From Brasilonema angustatum HA4187-MV1 (GTDB lineage Bacteria; Cyanobacteriota; Cyanobacteriia; Cyanobacteriales; Nostocaceae), in NCBI GenBank assembly GCA_019359695.1, contig JAHHGV010000020.1, positions 84,356 to 148,355 of the forward strand: 64,000 bases of DNA, in the 5' to 3' direction. The notes below the pieces were generated by a model. The model was not told the origin of the DNA. It ran no database searches and saw only the letters and a list, made by a program, of their open reading frames with translations. Shown piece by piece: positions 27,125 through 36,423 of this stretch (position 1 is the first letter of the stretch; every line of letters begins with the position of its first letter). The position numbers were made by a program, and so were the translations under genes.

Positions 27125-28231
27125 TTACGCCACGTTCGCCTTAACTAAATTTTCTCCACCTTGAACGACTTTTGCCGACTCAATTTTGTCACCCGCCTTG
27201 AGTTGTTGCAAAACATCTTTACCTTCAGTGACATAGCCAAAGACGGCGTAACGACCATCCAACAAGTTGCGTCCTGCTGGAGTCAGTTCCGGTTCAAATA
27301 AGAAGAAGAAGACTTGTGATGAACCACCATTGTTATCATATTCAGGACGTGCCAACGCTACAGTACCATAAGCAGAGAAAGGTAAAACAGGTAAATCAGT
27401 GTAACGACCAGCCTCCTCTAAAGTGATACCGTAAGTAGGTTCTTTGTCACCTTGTACAAGAAATTCTAGCGGGATGGCGCGGTATTTATGTGTTTTTGGA
27501 TCAATAAAGCCGACTTCTTTACCTGGTGGATCTCCAGTTTGTACAACGTATGATTCTTCTGAACGGGTAAATTCTAAGCCATTATAAAAACCGCGTTGCA
27601 CCAAATCCACAAAATTGCCAGCAGTGACAGGGGCACTGTAGCCGTCTACAACAACGGTGAGGTCGCCTTTGTTAGTTTTCACTTCCACTGTGGCACGACC
27701 CTTGAGTTGAGGTAAATTGCTGTATTTGGCTGGCACTTCAAAGGGAAATTCTGTCACCATTGACTCTTCTAGTTTGCTGACAAGACTCAGCAATTTGGCA
27801 CGTTGATCCCGAACTTGTTCTTTATCTTTTGTTTTGACGACTTCTTGCAAGGCATTTACGCCGGATTTTAATTCAGCAATCATTGCTTCAGCTTCGCTTT
27901 GGCGTTCTTGTGGAACATCTGCCAAAATTTTGGAGGGTTTATCGAGAATTCGCGATGCTTTGCTGAGATCTTGAGAAATAGCACCCCAACGTCGATTGGC
28001 TCGCAGTTGAGTGGTAATGTCCTCTAAAGAAGCTTGCAGTTGCCGTACAGGTTTGTTATCTATTGGAAGCGAGTAGCGCAATAGAGAATTGCCGTCAGTT
28101 ATGGCATTCCCCGCTGGTAAGCCGGCGCTACTAGAAGGAGTCCATGCGGCTGTACTTATCCCTAAAAATAGAGTTACCAGCAGCAGTGCTATTGGGCTGT
28201 TCTTCAGCCAGGATTTCAATATTTGGAACAT
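27125..28231 (-). CDS. Cyclophilin-type peptidyl-prolyl isomerase, TLP40-like
   Basis: About 368 residues. An N-terminal signal or anchor (SPIALLLVTLFLGISTAAW) is followed by a helical domain (about 40-170, RQLQASLEDITTQLRANRRW...) and a cyclophilin domain (VEVKTNKGDLTVVVDGYSAPVTAGNFVDLVQRGFYNGLEFTR, ... SSQVFFFLFEPELTPAGRNLLDGRYAVFGYVTEG). This layout matches TLP40, a thylakoid-lumen cyclophilin. It would catalyse proline isomerisation in lumen or periplasm. Several starts are possible (TTG 28255, ATG 28252, ATG 28231); the last leaves a compact signal peptide. Confidence 0.9.
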   Translation of the reverse strand: MFQILKSWLKNSPIALLLVTLFLGISTAAWTPSSSAGLPAGNAITDGNSLLRYSLPIDNKPVRQLQASLEDITTQLRANRRWGAISQDLSKASRILDKPSKILADVPQERQSEAEAMIAELKSGVNALQEVVKTKDKEQVRDQRAKLLSLVSKLEESMVTEFPFEVPAKYSNLPQLKGRATVEVKTNKGDLTVVVDGYSAPVTAGNFVDLVQRGFYNGLEFTRSEESYVVQTGDPPGKEVGFIDPKTHKYRAIPLEFLVQGDKEPTYGITLEEAGRYTDLPVLPFSAYGTVALARPEYDNNGGSSQVFFFLFEPELTPAGRNLLDGRYAVFGYVTEGKDVLQQLKAGDKIESAKVVQGGENLVKANVA

Positions 28232-28255
28232 AAAATGGCTCAAATGCAGCATCAA

Positions 28256-28546
28256 ATTGTTGACTGGGCGTCACCCAACAATCATCTTCCCACAGTACAG
28301 GAATCACTTTCGCTTTGATATCAAGTTACATCCTTGATACTGCTGCGGTGGCTAATGAAAATATTCCTCCCAGCCTACGGCAAACTACAGTCCACTAGCC
28401 CCCAAAAGGGGCGCTGCGCTAACACTCCCTCACTCTCTGTTTCCTTATTTTCAAGCCAGGGTTTCAACTTTTGGGCGATCGCGTCCCTTGCGCGTGTCCC
28501 TTTGGGACTCAGCGGCTCCCTGCTGGAGCATCGCCTGAGATTATTC
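28256..28546. other. Intergenic region with GC-rich repeats
   Basis: Gap between the Uma2 and cyclophilin genes. GGGACT/AGTCCC-type stems and GGCTCCC...GGAGCATCGC (28475-28545) resemble the dispersed repeat in the kdpF remnant. No gene is called. Confidence 0.4.
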
Positions 28547-29263
28547 TCAGATGCTATTTGGATCAATACCCAACTCTCTCAACTTTGCTGCTAGTCTTTG
28601 TTGGTGTTGTTCCGCAATTTCTCTTTGCTGTCGTTCGCTTTGAGCAACTTCATTAGCAGTCAAATATCGCTTACCACCCTTATCATGCCAATACAATACT
28701 TCTCGCTCCACGACACCAGAAGTATAACTTCCACGTCCAATTCCCAATCCTATTTCTGGCATCCAAAACGGTTCTTGTATTTGCTGTCGATATTCTCCAT
28801 CTACCAATTTATACAATTCAAAGGGTTGATGTTGGTCGCGTCGCCAATATTGAGGATTATAAATAACGTAATACAAAACTCCTAGTTTTGTATAAATTTC
28901 TAGTTTCTTGTCATACTCATCCCCAGGTGTTTTGGAAACCACTTCCAAAACGAACTTGGGTACTACTTCCTCCTCTTCCCAGACTGCGTAACTCAAACGA
29001 GACTTTCCTGCTTTGCGTCGTTCCACACCCAAGCTGAGAAATCCATCTGGGATGACTGGTACTAAGTGACTCACTCCTGTTGTGTGGTAAATACCCATAT
29101 CAATACCAAAAAACCAATCATTGCGATTTGCCCAAATGGATTCGAGGATAAATAATAACAGGTTGGGCAGAAAATTCTGGTCTTCGTTATCCACGGGTGT
29201 ATCGTCTGAACATGGTAGTTCTTCGGTAGTTGGTAGGGTGAAGCGTGGCTCAAATTGTACCAT
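28547..29263 (-). CDS. Uma2 family (DUF820) endonuclease-like protein
   Basis: About 238 residues. VPDGFLSLGVERRK, KFVLEVVSKTPGDEYDKKLEIYTKLGVLYYVIYNP and the C-terminal coiled tail (QSERQQREIAEQHQQRLAAKLRELGIDP) are hallmarks of the Uma2/DUF820 family, a PD-(D/E)XK-like fold greatly expanded in cyanobacteria. The catalytic pattern D..(18-30)..E.(V)..K is seen as PDG, LEVVSK and KK. Activity on DNA is assumed from fold only. The ATG at 29263 is chosen over the upstream TTG. Confidence 0.9.
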   Translation of the reverse strand: MVQFEPRFTLPTTEELPCSDDTPVDNEDQNFLPNLLLFILESIWANRNDWFFGIDMGIYHTTGVSHLVPVIPDGFLSLGVERRKAGKSRLSYAVWEEEEVVPKFVLEVVSKTPGDEYDKKLEIYTKLGVLYYVIYNPQYWRRDQHQPFELYKLVDGEYRQQIQEPFWMPEIGLGIGRGSYTSGVVEREVLYWHDKGGKRYLTANEVAQSERQQREIAEQHQQRLAAKLRELGIDPNSI

Positions 29264-29450
29264 AGGTAGGACTTTCAAGTAATTTAACCGATGGATGTAG
29301 TGCCTCAGATTCTATTCTAGAAAACATCAGGCGATAAAAACACAAGCCTAATGAGACTGCAAAAAACAAAAATTTATATACTGAGCAAAGATGTGCAGAA
29401 TAACAAACCCACCTGACGCGACTGTCACAGCCGCGTCTTGTCCTCGTTTC

Positions 29451-30128
29451 CTAATAGTCGTCGCGCCTAAATAACCCCAATAACGGACCAAGAATAATAC
29501 CAAACACAAAACCACCAATATGCGCCCAGTAAGCAACTCCTCCCGTCTCCACACTCATATTAGCGGCTGCTTGCAGGTTGGCAAGACCAGATATCACATT
29601 CTGAACAAAGAAAAGTCCTATCACGACAACTGCTGGAATTCTAATTGTCGTAACGAAAAAACCTAAAAAGATTAATGATAGAACTCTTGTATCGGGAAAG
29701 CGGATAATGTAAGCGCCTAGAATTCCAGCAATAGCACCACTTGCCCCCAAGGATGGAATTCCAGAATCTCTACCTATCACCCACTGACATAAAGCTGCTA
29801 AAGCACCGCAACTCAGATAAAAAATTAAGTATTTAAAATGACCTAAGCGATCTTCAATATTGTTGCCAAAAATCCATAGATACAGCATGTTGGAGAGCAA
29901 GTGCCACCAACCGCCGTGTAAGAATTGCGAGGTAAATAAAGTCGTCCACTCACCAGCAAAGTTGTTTGTTAACTCTCGTGGTATAACCGCATACAACTGG
30001 AAAAATGGCTCTATTTGTGCCTTCGATAGACTCACCTCATGAAGGAAAACTAAGACGTTCATGCCAATCAACCCATAGGTAATATATGGGGTGATTCGTG
30101 TTGGATTTTCGTCGTACAGGGGAAACAC
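29451..30128 (-). CDS. Rhomboid family intramembrane serine protease, copy 1
   Basis: A 225-residue protein with six hydrophobic segments. The catalytic dyad is Ser130 in GASGAIAG and His203 in AHIGGF, and the L1 motif region FLHGGWWHLLSNMLYLWIFGNN supplies the His71/His76/Asn80 oxyanion residues. The start is GTG (MFPLYDENPT); an in-frame TGA stop lies just upstream. The GGAAAAACACCT preceding it is nearly the same in copy 2, supporting the GTG as true start. It is a tandem paralog of the next gene. Substrates are unknown. Confidence 0.92.
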   Translation of the reverse strand: MFPLYDENPTRITPYITYGLIGMNVLVFLHEVSLSKAQIEPFFQLYAVIPRELTNNFAGEWTTLFTSQFLHGGWWHLLSNMLYLWIFGNNIEDRLGHFKYLIFYLSCGALAALCQWVIGRDSGIPSLGASGAIAGILGAYIIRFPDTRVLSLIFLGFFVTTIRIPAVVVIGLFFVQNVISGLANLQAAANMSVETGGVAYWAHIGGFVFGIILGPLLGLFRRDDY

Positions 30129-30270
30129 AGGTGTTTTTCCTAATCACTGATTAACTGCAATATATCTTGTAAAACTGGCAGTTGCTAAGTAGCTGCAATG
30201 GAAAATTTATATTTGGCAAACTTAATGACGAATCACAAGTGCCAACTCTATTGAGGGCACTTGCTTTGTA

Positions 30271-30990
30271 CTATCTGTACCAAGATTCTTGGCTTGGTTT
30301 GTCGCTAAATAAACCCAATAATGGACCGAGAATTGCCCCAAAAACAAAACCACCTGCATGTGCCCAGTAGGCAATACCACCACTTTCCATGCCAACATTA
30401 GTCGGTGTTTCTAGACTGGCTAATCCGTAGAACGCTTGTTGGATAAACCAAAATCCCAGAAAGAAGTATGCTGGGACACGAAATGTGGGGAAGAAAATCC
30501 CTAGGGGAACGATGCCGAGAATTTCTGCTTGGGGGAAACGGAGAATGTATGCCCCTAACACGCCGGCGATCGCACCACTTGCTCCCAAGGAAGGAATTGA
30601 AGAGTTTTGTGCAAAGTACCATTGGGCTAGTGATGCCAAAACACCGCAACTGATATAGAAAAACAAATATTTGACATGACCCAATTTGTCTTCAACGTTG
30701 TTACCAAAAATCCATAGGAACAACATATTACCAGCTAAGTGCAGTAAACCGCCGTGCAAAAACTGCGAAGTAATCAAAGTTAACCATTCTGGCACTGGTT
30801 GATTGACTGAAATTCCCGCAAAGCTTGCAGTGAGTTCTCGCGGAACAACAGCTGCAAGGTGTAAAAATGCGTCTAATTGTCGTGCAGGTAAACTTGCTTC
30901 GTAAAGAAAAGCTAAGATATTAACAGCAATCAGCCCATAAGTGACATATGGGGTTATTGTCGTCGGATTATCATCTCTAATAGGAACCAC
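30271..30990 (-). CDS. Rhomboid family intramembrane serine protease, copy 2
   Basis: About 239 residues from GTG 30990 (MVPIRDDNPTTITPYVTYGLI). The frame also opens from an ATG at 31026. The GTG is preferred because the same GGAAAAACGCCTGTG context precedes the sister gene, where no earlier start exists. Catalytic Ser is in GASGAIAG and His in AHAGGF, with HGGLLHLAGNMLFLWIFGNN conserved. A loop of about ten residues (GISVNQPVPE) is extra compared with copy 1. Both genes lie on the same strand about 140 bp apart and arose by duplication. Confidence 0.92.
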   Translation of the reverse strand: MVPIRDDNPTTITPYVTYGLIAVNILAFLYEASLPARQLDAFLHLAAVVPRELTASFAGISVNQPVPEWLTLITSQFLHGGLLHLAGNMLFLWIFGNNVEDKLGHVKYLFFYISCGVLASLAQWYFAQNSSIPSLGASGAIAGVLGAYILRFPQAEILGIVPLGIFFPTFRVPAYFFLGFWFIQQAFYGLASLETPTNVGMESGGIAYWAHAGGFVFGAILGPLLGLFSDKPSQESWYR

Positions 30991-31216
30991 AGGCGTTTTT
31001 CCGGATTTTTGAGGAACCAGCCTCACATTACCTAATTTTTTGTGTTATTTCTTCTAGCCTGTGGAGGTATTTAGCACAGTCAACACTAAATCAGCGAACA
31101 GTGAGTCCAGCGCTGGAGGCGAGTTTTCCACGCGCTGGCGACGGGCGTTCCCGAAGCGTTTGAATCCCCATACTTCTGATTCTGACTCCTGGATTCTGGC
31201 GTATCTGTTTTCTTCT

Positions 31217-31684
31217 TCAATAATTCTTCATCGCCCGTTGCATCTCGCGCTGATCTTGGCGTCGTTTGATGTCTTCGCGCTTGTCGTGGACTTTTTTACC
31301 TCTGGCAAGAGCTATAGTTATTTTCACCCAACCGCGCTTGAGATACATCTTCAAAGGTATTAAAGTTAAACCTTGCTGTTCTACTTTGCCAATAAGCTTG
31401 CGAATTTCCTCGCGATGCAGCAACAGCTTCCGTGTACGGCGCGGTTCATGGTTAAAATACTGCCCACTAGCATTGTAAGGCGAGATATGGGCGTTAAGGA
31501 GCCATGCTTGACCATCACGGATTAAAGCATACGCATCTTGGAGATTAACCTTACCCGCACGAATTGACTTCACCTCGGTTCCTGTCAACTCAATGCCAGC
31601 TTCATAGGTTTCGAGAATTTCGTATAAATAACGGGCTTGACGATTGTCGGTAACAACTTTGTAACCTTGGCTGTTTTCACTCAT
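31217..31684 (-). CDS. smpB: SsrA-binding protein SmpB
   Basis: A 155-residue protein that brings tmRNA to stalled ribosomes for trans-translation. YKVVTDNRQARYLYEILETYEAGIELTGTEVKSIRAGKVNLQDAYALI is the defining block, followed by the OB-fold body and a basic C-terminal tail (KKVHDKREDIKRRQDQREMQRAMK). Length is normal. No ssrA gene was noticed nearby. Confidence 0.97.
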   Translation of the reverse strand: MSENSQGYKVVTDNRQARYLYEILETYEAGIELTGTEVKSIRAGKVNLQDAYALIRDGQAWLLNAHISPYNASGQYFNHEPRRTRKLLLHREEIRKLIGKVEQQGLTLIPLKMYLKRGWVKITIALARGKKVHDKREDIKRRQDQREMQRAMKNY

Positions 31685-32044
31685 TTAGAATTCTACGTAT
31701 GTCTAATGTGTTATAAAAGGTAGTGTATGGTCGTTTGTCATATGTGGGGATATTAAACCACCATCAATATTCAACTGAATTTCAGTGTTATCCTACTAAT
31801 TTAGCTTTTTTGTACTATTTTAGGTTATTTGTATTGTTAATTAACTTTTACGATAGTTGTAGCTTATTTAAGGTTGTTTATCTTCCTCTATTTACCTTAT
31901 TTGTAGTGCGTGGTAGGAAACTCAAAATTGTTAACAAATACAAAACACACAAAGCCTTAGATATCTTGTCTAAGGCTTATTTTAAACCCATAAAGCCATG
32001 ACAGTCTGGTGTGGAAAAGACTGTCTTGAGCTATTGTAAAAACA
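31685..32044. other. AT-rich intergenic region
   Basis: A 360-base region between ictB and smpB. It holds a probable ictB terminator hairpin (31952-31978) and a second GACAGTCT/AGACTGTC stem (32000-32025). A 92-residue frame on the plus strand is AT-driven and not supported as a gene. Confidence 0.4.
31952..31978 (-). terminator. Probable ictB terminator
   Basis: A perfect 10-bp stem AAGCCTTAGA/TCTAAGGCTT with a 7-nt loop. On the minus strand it is followed by a T-rich stretch (TGTGTGTTTTG), downstream of ictB. Confidence 0.55.
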
Positions 32045-33469
32045 TTAGCTAGCTGTAGGCTCTGGATTAGGTGAATTTAATTCTGTGGCTCGACCTTGGG
32101 ACATGGATTTGTAATAGCAGGCAATTAAGCCAACTATCAGCCACCACACGGTGTTGACTTCAGGACGAAACCAAACGGTATCAAATAAGTTGTGGGCTAG
32201 TGTACCAGCTAGGGCAGCGATCGCCCCCATTATCCAAAATCCATCCACACTTTTGATTTCTCGTAGCCGTCGTAACTGCACTAAACCCGTATTAAATATC
32301 ACAATCAGCAGCCAAAGAAAACAAGCTAAACCAACAAAGCCAGTTTCTACAGTCACCTCCAAGAAAATTGAATAGGCACTCAAAGCGCTATAACGGGGAA
32401 GTTGATAGATGGGGTAAATTTTATTAAAGGCACTGTGACCTGGTCCAATACCGGTGATTGGATAATCGTGAATCATATTGAAGACAGCAGTCCAAACATT
32501 TCTGCGAAAATTATTACTACTATCTTCCCTGTCTGCAAAAATACTGAATACTCTATCACGAACTGGTTCAATAAAGATTACAGCTAAGACCAATACGCAA
32601 GTCAAACTAGTCAAAAGAATCCACGGCAAACCAGTGCGCCAAAAAGGAGGCATTTGCAGGCTCCACCAATAATACAGCAACCCTATTAAGATCAGAACTG
32701 CTACGACTAGTCCAATCCAGCCACCACGACTAAAAGTCAGAATTAGGCACGAACCATTAACAACACACATGGTTAATGCCAATGCTTTTTTGAACCAGCT
32801 AGCCCACGCAAAAACTGCGACTATGCTTAAAACCACAGCAGGCAAAAGGTATCCAGCTAGCAAGTTAGGATTGCCCAAATAACTATAAACCCTTGTGGTC
32901 TTTGACATAGTAGATGTTGGATCAACCCACGTCGCCAGTGGTGGTGCTCCAAAAAACCATTGTCGTAACCCGTATACACTCACAATCAGAGATATGTGCA
33001 AGTACAGCGTAATCAGCCATTGGCGAATGCGAGGTAATCTCAGAACTCTAGCACAGAGGGCAAACAGGAGCAAATAGAGTGTAAAATTTCTCAAATCGGT
33101 CAACGCTGCCATCTTCACAGGTGACAATGCTGTAGCTACGACAGCTATTCCCCAATAAAGCAGTACCAGCAAATGAATCGGGGTAACACTTGAAGCATTT
33201 GGTGTTGTTTCATCTGATAAAGTTAATAGCAGCCAAAATCCGGCACAAGCTACCAATATCAATCCCAATAGGTCATTGGACATAAAAGGTGCAAGAGCAT
33301 ACACTAGGCTGAGTAAAACAGCTGCTATTGTTTCTCCCCACTGCATCAATAGACTGCTTTGTCGCCAGGAACCGAACAGCCCCACCAAAGAGCGGTGCAG
33401 GTAACTCGTGCCAAGATATTGTCTTAGAGGCAGATAGGATAAAGTGAATCGTTGCCAAACTAAATTCAT
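32045..33469 (-). CDS. ictB: IctB family membrane protein (O-antigen ligase-like)
   Basis: A 474-residue polytopic protein with about ten membrane segments. The N terminus (LVWQRFTLSYLPLRQYLGTSYLHRSLVGLFGSWRQ) and the loop YSYLGNPNLLAGYLLPAVVLS with FSRGGWIGL are typical of cyanobacterial IctB, a Wzy/WaaL-superfamily protein. It was named as a putative inorganic-carbon transporter, but direct transport has been questioned. A large periplasmic loop with GIGPGHSAFNKIYPIYQLPR resembles the O-antigen ligase/polymerase signature. Function in glycan or carbon metabolism is unsettled. Confidence 0.9.
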   Translation of the reverse strand: MNLVWQRFTLSYLPLRQYLGTSYLHRSLVGLFGSWRQSSLLMQWGETIAAVLLSLVYALAPFMSNDLLGLILVACAGFWLLLTLSDETTPNASSVTPIHLLVLLYWGIAVVATALSPVKMAALTDLRNFTLYLLLFALCARVLRLPRIRQWLITLYLHISLIVSVYGLRQWFFGAPPLATWVDPTSTMSKTTRVYSYLGNPNLLAGYLLPAVVLSIVAVFAWASWFKKALALTMCVVNGSCLILTFSRGGWIGLVVAVLILIGLLYYWWSLQMPPFWRTGLPWILLTSLTCVLVLAVIFIEPVRDRVFSIFADREDSSNNFRRNVWTAVFNMIHDYPITGIGPGHSAFNKIYPIYQLPRYSALSAYSIFLEVTVETGFVGLACFLWLLIVIFNTGLVQLRRLREIKSVDGFWIMGAIAALAGTLAHNLFDTVWFRPEVNTVWWLIVGLIACYYKSMSQGRATELNSPNPEPTAS

Positions 33470-33686
33470 AGTATCAAGCTGTGATGAATTAGCACTTGCG
33501 TGTAGAACTTCGACAATGATGATGATAATCTGGGTATTTTAAAAAGTTCATAACACAGATTGCAAGTTATTATTCATTCGTTCTTAACGGCCATCCGCCA
33601 TAGTTGATCATTTGAAGAATTTGCACACGTTTAGCTCATTGAACACAGCTAGTTTCGTTTGGCATCAACACGATTCTTTGCCTGAG

Positions 33687-35204
33687 TCAGACATCGCTCT
33701 TTGCTTGTGCTGTGTCTAAATTCAGTGGCAAACTCAGTACATAACGATATCCTGATTGTGATGAACCTTGAATAACAATTTGTCCACCATGTAATTCTGC
33801 CACATGACAACTCAGTAAAAGTCCTAAGCTTTCACGAGAAAGATAACCGTGAGACTTGGTTGCACTAGTGTTTGACATATCCACGATTAAGTTTCCTGTT
33901 TGCTCTTGCTTCTCTAATTGACCAGTATGAGTTGAATGATTACGTGTCAATTCTTGCAATGGTAATGTTCTGCTATGAGAAAATAAAGGATCAATTTCAG
34001 TTATACCTTCACCTAGCCAAGGATGTGACACCCAGACAGTGATGTTTAGTGTGTCGTCTTTGGAAGAAACATGAATGCGAACAGTACTACCTGTAGCTGA
34101 AAGTTGAATCACACTGAAAACAAGGTGATATAGGATTTGTCGAACCTTGTCTTTATCCAAGGAGCAAATGCGGTTGCGTTCTGGTTCTATAGACAAACGA
34201 ATATCTTGCTCGCGGCGGTTAGCTGCTTCTTCTAAAGTACTGATAGCCTGTTGACACAGCATTTCAATATCTATTGGAGTTAAATTTAATGCTGTCGGGT
34301 TTTCCTCCATAGTCCCCATCTGAGAAATTTCGTTCACCAATGAGAGCAAGTACCGACCACTATGTTGAATAATATCCACATATTCTCTTTGTTTATTTGT
34401 CAACGGACCATAAATCTCACGTCCCAAGACACTAGCCATGCCTAAGACTGATGTTAAGGGAGTACGTAACTCCTGAATGAGTTGTCCTAAGAGTTCTAAT
34501 TTCAGTTGATTGGTAAGAACTAAATCTTTTTGTATAGATGGGCTGATTTTGATTTCAGTAGTATTAACAACATTTTTCTGTGGCAAGTTAGAAGTACTAC
34601 CAGGAATACTATTACTTGAGGTTGTTTCCAACAGACGGTTACGCTCAAACTCACTCATACTCCAACGGGCAATAATTTGTATAAATTCAACGTCTTTCTC
34701 TGTGAAATCGCGGGGCTTTATGTCCATTACTGCTAATGTACCCAGACAATGCCCACAAGCATCAAACAGTGGCGCTCCCAAGTAAGAACGAATACCATAA
34801 TCCTGGATCAACTTGCTGTAGGCAGAACTGTCTGCTATCGTCAATTTTTCCGTATCATTAATGACAAGAGGTTGTCCACTTTCTACGACCTTGGTACAAA
34901 ACGATTCCTGACGTAACAGTTCACGGCTTTGTGCGAGATGATTCATAATTCCTCCCCGCAGCTTTGATAAGCCCAGAGATGATTTGAACCAATGGCGTTC
35001 TTGATCCACAAATCCCAAAATGCAAATTTGTGCTTCCAACAAGTGGGCTGCAGTTTGAGTAGCCTCTTCAAAAACTGGAATTGTTTCTGGTTGCTGCAAA
35101 CCTAAATCTGATAAAACTTTAAGGCGTTGTCGTTCTCCCGTTTCTTGGGAAACCCAGTCATCCCCTGAGGTAAACAATTTGTTTTCAGACTCTACCATTG
35201 TCAT
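33687..35204 (-). CDS. GAF domain protein with degenerate histidine kinase
   Basis: A 505-residue soluble protein. The GAF domain covers about 25-190 (AQICILGFVDQERHWFKSSLGLSK; YGIRSYLGAPLFDACGHCLGTLAVMD). The dimerisation segment QLIQELRTPLTSVLGMASVL (242-261) has Gln244 where active kinases have the phospho-acceptor His. The catalytic part lacks recognisable DxGxG and has only remnants (SRESLGLLLSCHVAELHGGQIVIQG). It therefore probably does not autophosphorylate and may act as a signal-binding scaffold or partner of another kinase. Bases are unambiguous (CAGGAG on the coding strand). No response regulator is adjacent. Confidence 0.85.
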   Translation of the reverse strand: MTMVESENKLFTSGDDWVSQETGERQRLKVLSDLGLQQPETIPVFEEATQTAAHLLEAQICILGFVDQERHWFKSSLGLSKLRGGIMNHLAQSRELLRQESFCTKVVESGQPLVINDTEKLTIADSSAYSKLIQDYGIRSYLGAPLFDACGHCLGTLAVMDIKPRDFTEKDVEFIQIIARWSMSEFERNRLLETTSSNSIPGSTSNLPQKNVVNTTEIKISPSIQKDLVLTNQLKLELLGQLIQELRTPLTSVLGMASVLGREIYGPLTNKQREYVDIIQHSGRYLLSLVNEISQMGTMEENPTALNLTPIDIEMLCQQAISTLEEAANRREQDIRLSIEPERNRICSLDKDKVRQILYHLVFSVIQLSATGSTVRIHVSSKDDTLNITVWVSHPWLGEGITEIDPLFSHSRTLPLQELTRNHSTHTGQLEKQEQTGNLIVDMSNTSATKSHGYLSRESLGLLLSCHVAELHGGQIVIQGSSQSGYRYVLSLPLNLDTAQAKSDV

Positions 35205-35745
35205 CGCTACCTTAACAGTCTCTTACTAGAGTAATTTATATAACCACTGTTTCTGGGTTATTTACTATGCTTAAGATTCCCTAATTTGCTCCTAAATGAA
35301 CAGATTTAGAGGATTTTTTTTTAATGAGCGTATGTTGCATAGTATAAAAACTTACTTTTAAAAAAGTTTGCTTTGATCACAAAGTAATGGAATATTCCTG
35401 AATCAGTATCTATAATGAGCTACTGTTAGAATCCCGGTCATTTTGTATAAAAACATAAAATTATTAAGTATTAACACTATCGTACTGAGAAAACCATATC
35501 ACAAGAAACTACAACACCTGTCATGAATGAAAAGAAATCTCATTTTTATGTTTTTATACTCAACTAGAATTGGATTTGGGCAATCTATTACATCCCAAAT
35601 TCCGCATATGGAACCGTAACATAGTATAATCACTGTTAAAATTGTTTTTTATTCTGTATGAAATAATTCTTTTTAATAAGTAAGTACCAGTAAAAAGAAA
35701 GTTAAGTATATTAGATAGCATTCCTAGTACTAAAAAAGTAGTAAA

Positions 35746-35782
35746 AACCGATAGTGTCAGTTGAGGGTGCTCAATATCGGTT
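35746..35782. repeat. Nested hairpin
   Basis: Outer stem AACCGATA/TATCGGTT encloses an inner TTGAG-ggtg-CTCAA stem with a 7-nt bulge. An AT-rich stretch follows. It could be the end of a small transcript, but there is no direct evidence. Confidence 0.4.
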
Positions 35783-35885
35783 ATATATTAATATCCAATA
35801 GCAATATCAATTGAGTTGTCATAATCATTAAATAGCAATCCGATTTGATTCGGTGAGACCAGTGCGAATGACGGCTTTCCCGACC

Positions 35886-35980
35886 TAGGCATCTGGCGTA
35901 TGCGCAAAGCGCATGCCCAGATCCGGCACGAGGGAGAACGCCAGGTGCTCTACTTGGGGAGACCCCAAGTAGAGCACTGG
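35886..35980. repeat. GC-rich palindromic repeat block
   Basis: Two palindromes: ATCTGGCGTATGCGC with its near-complement (35891-35922), and a perfect 15-bp stem GTGCTCTACTTGGGG (35945-35959 with 35963-35977, 3-nt loop). Similar GC-rich sequences occur at 6076-6136 and inside the GTPase gene. Confidence 0.7.
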
Positions 35981-36052
35981 CTCCCCTCCCGCAGCGCTGG
36001 ACTCACCGTAAGGCGTGGCCGTTCCCACTAGGGTGAATCACAAAGTAGAGAC

Positions 36053-36073
36053 TTAACGCTTAACGCTTAACGC
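36053..36073. repeat. Three tandem TTAACGC heptamers
   Basis: TTAACGC occurs three times without interruption. It is part of the CGCTTAA motif family scattered through the window. Confidence 0.7.
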
Positions 36074-36423
36074 TTAAGAAGCAATAAAGGTGTACCTAGG
36101 CTAAGCAAAAATCAAATAGCAGCCCTATATAACAAAATGCTTCGGAAAAGCACAACTTAATTCACGCTCCGCTCGTAGAGAAAAGGTTAAAGGGCAAGGG
36201 TTAAAATAAGAGGATTGGAGGGTAAAGCGACTCAATCTCAAGTCTTTACGCTTTGCGGACAATGGAATGCGTTAATCATTTAGGCAATCATTTGCAAAAG
36301 TCTAAAAATGTCAGAAACATAAAGTTAATCAAAACTTTAACATTTCTTCATAATAAAACTTTGATGAAACTATAGTATTTAGTACAGCAATTGTGACAGA
36401 AAATACTAGGGACTTGCCTAAAA

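Larger units (their letters stand above)
35205..36423. other. 1.2-kb intergenic region with palindromes
   Basis: No gene is supported on either strand. The first ~600 bases are AT-rich. A nested hairpin lies at 35746-35782, a GC-rich palindrome block at 35880-36010 and a TTAACGC triplet repeat at 36053-36073. It precedes the exosortase/export cluster and probably carries its promoter. Confidence 0.5.

Noticed and set aside
31723..32001. 92-residue frame after smpB
   Set aside because: AT-driven frame ending inside a terminator hairpin; no domain recognised.
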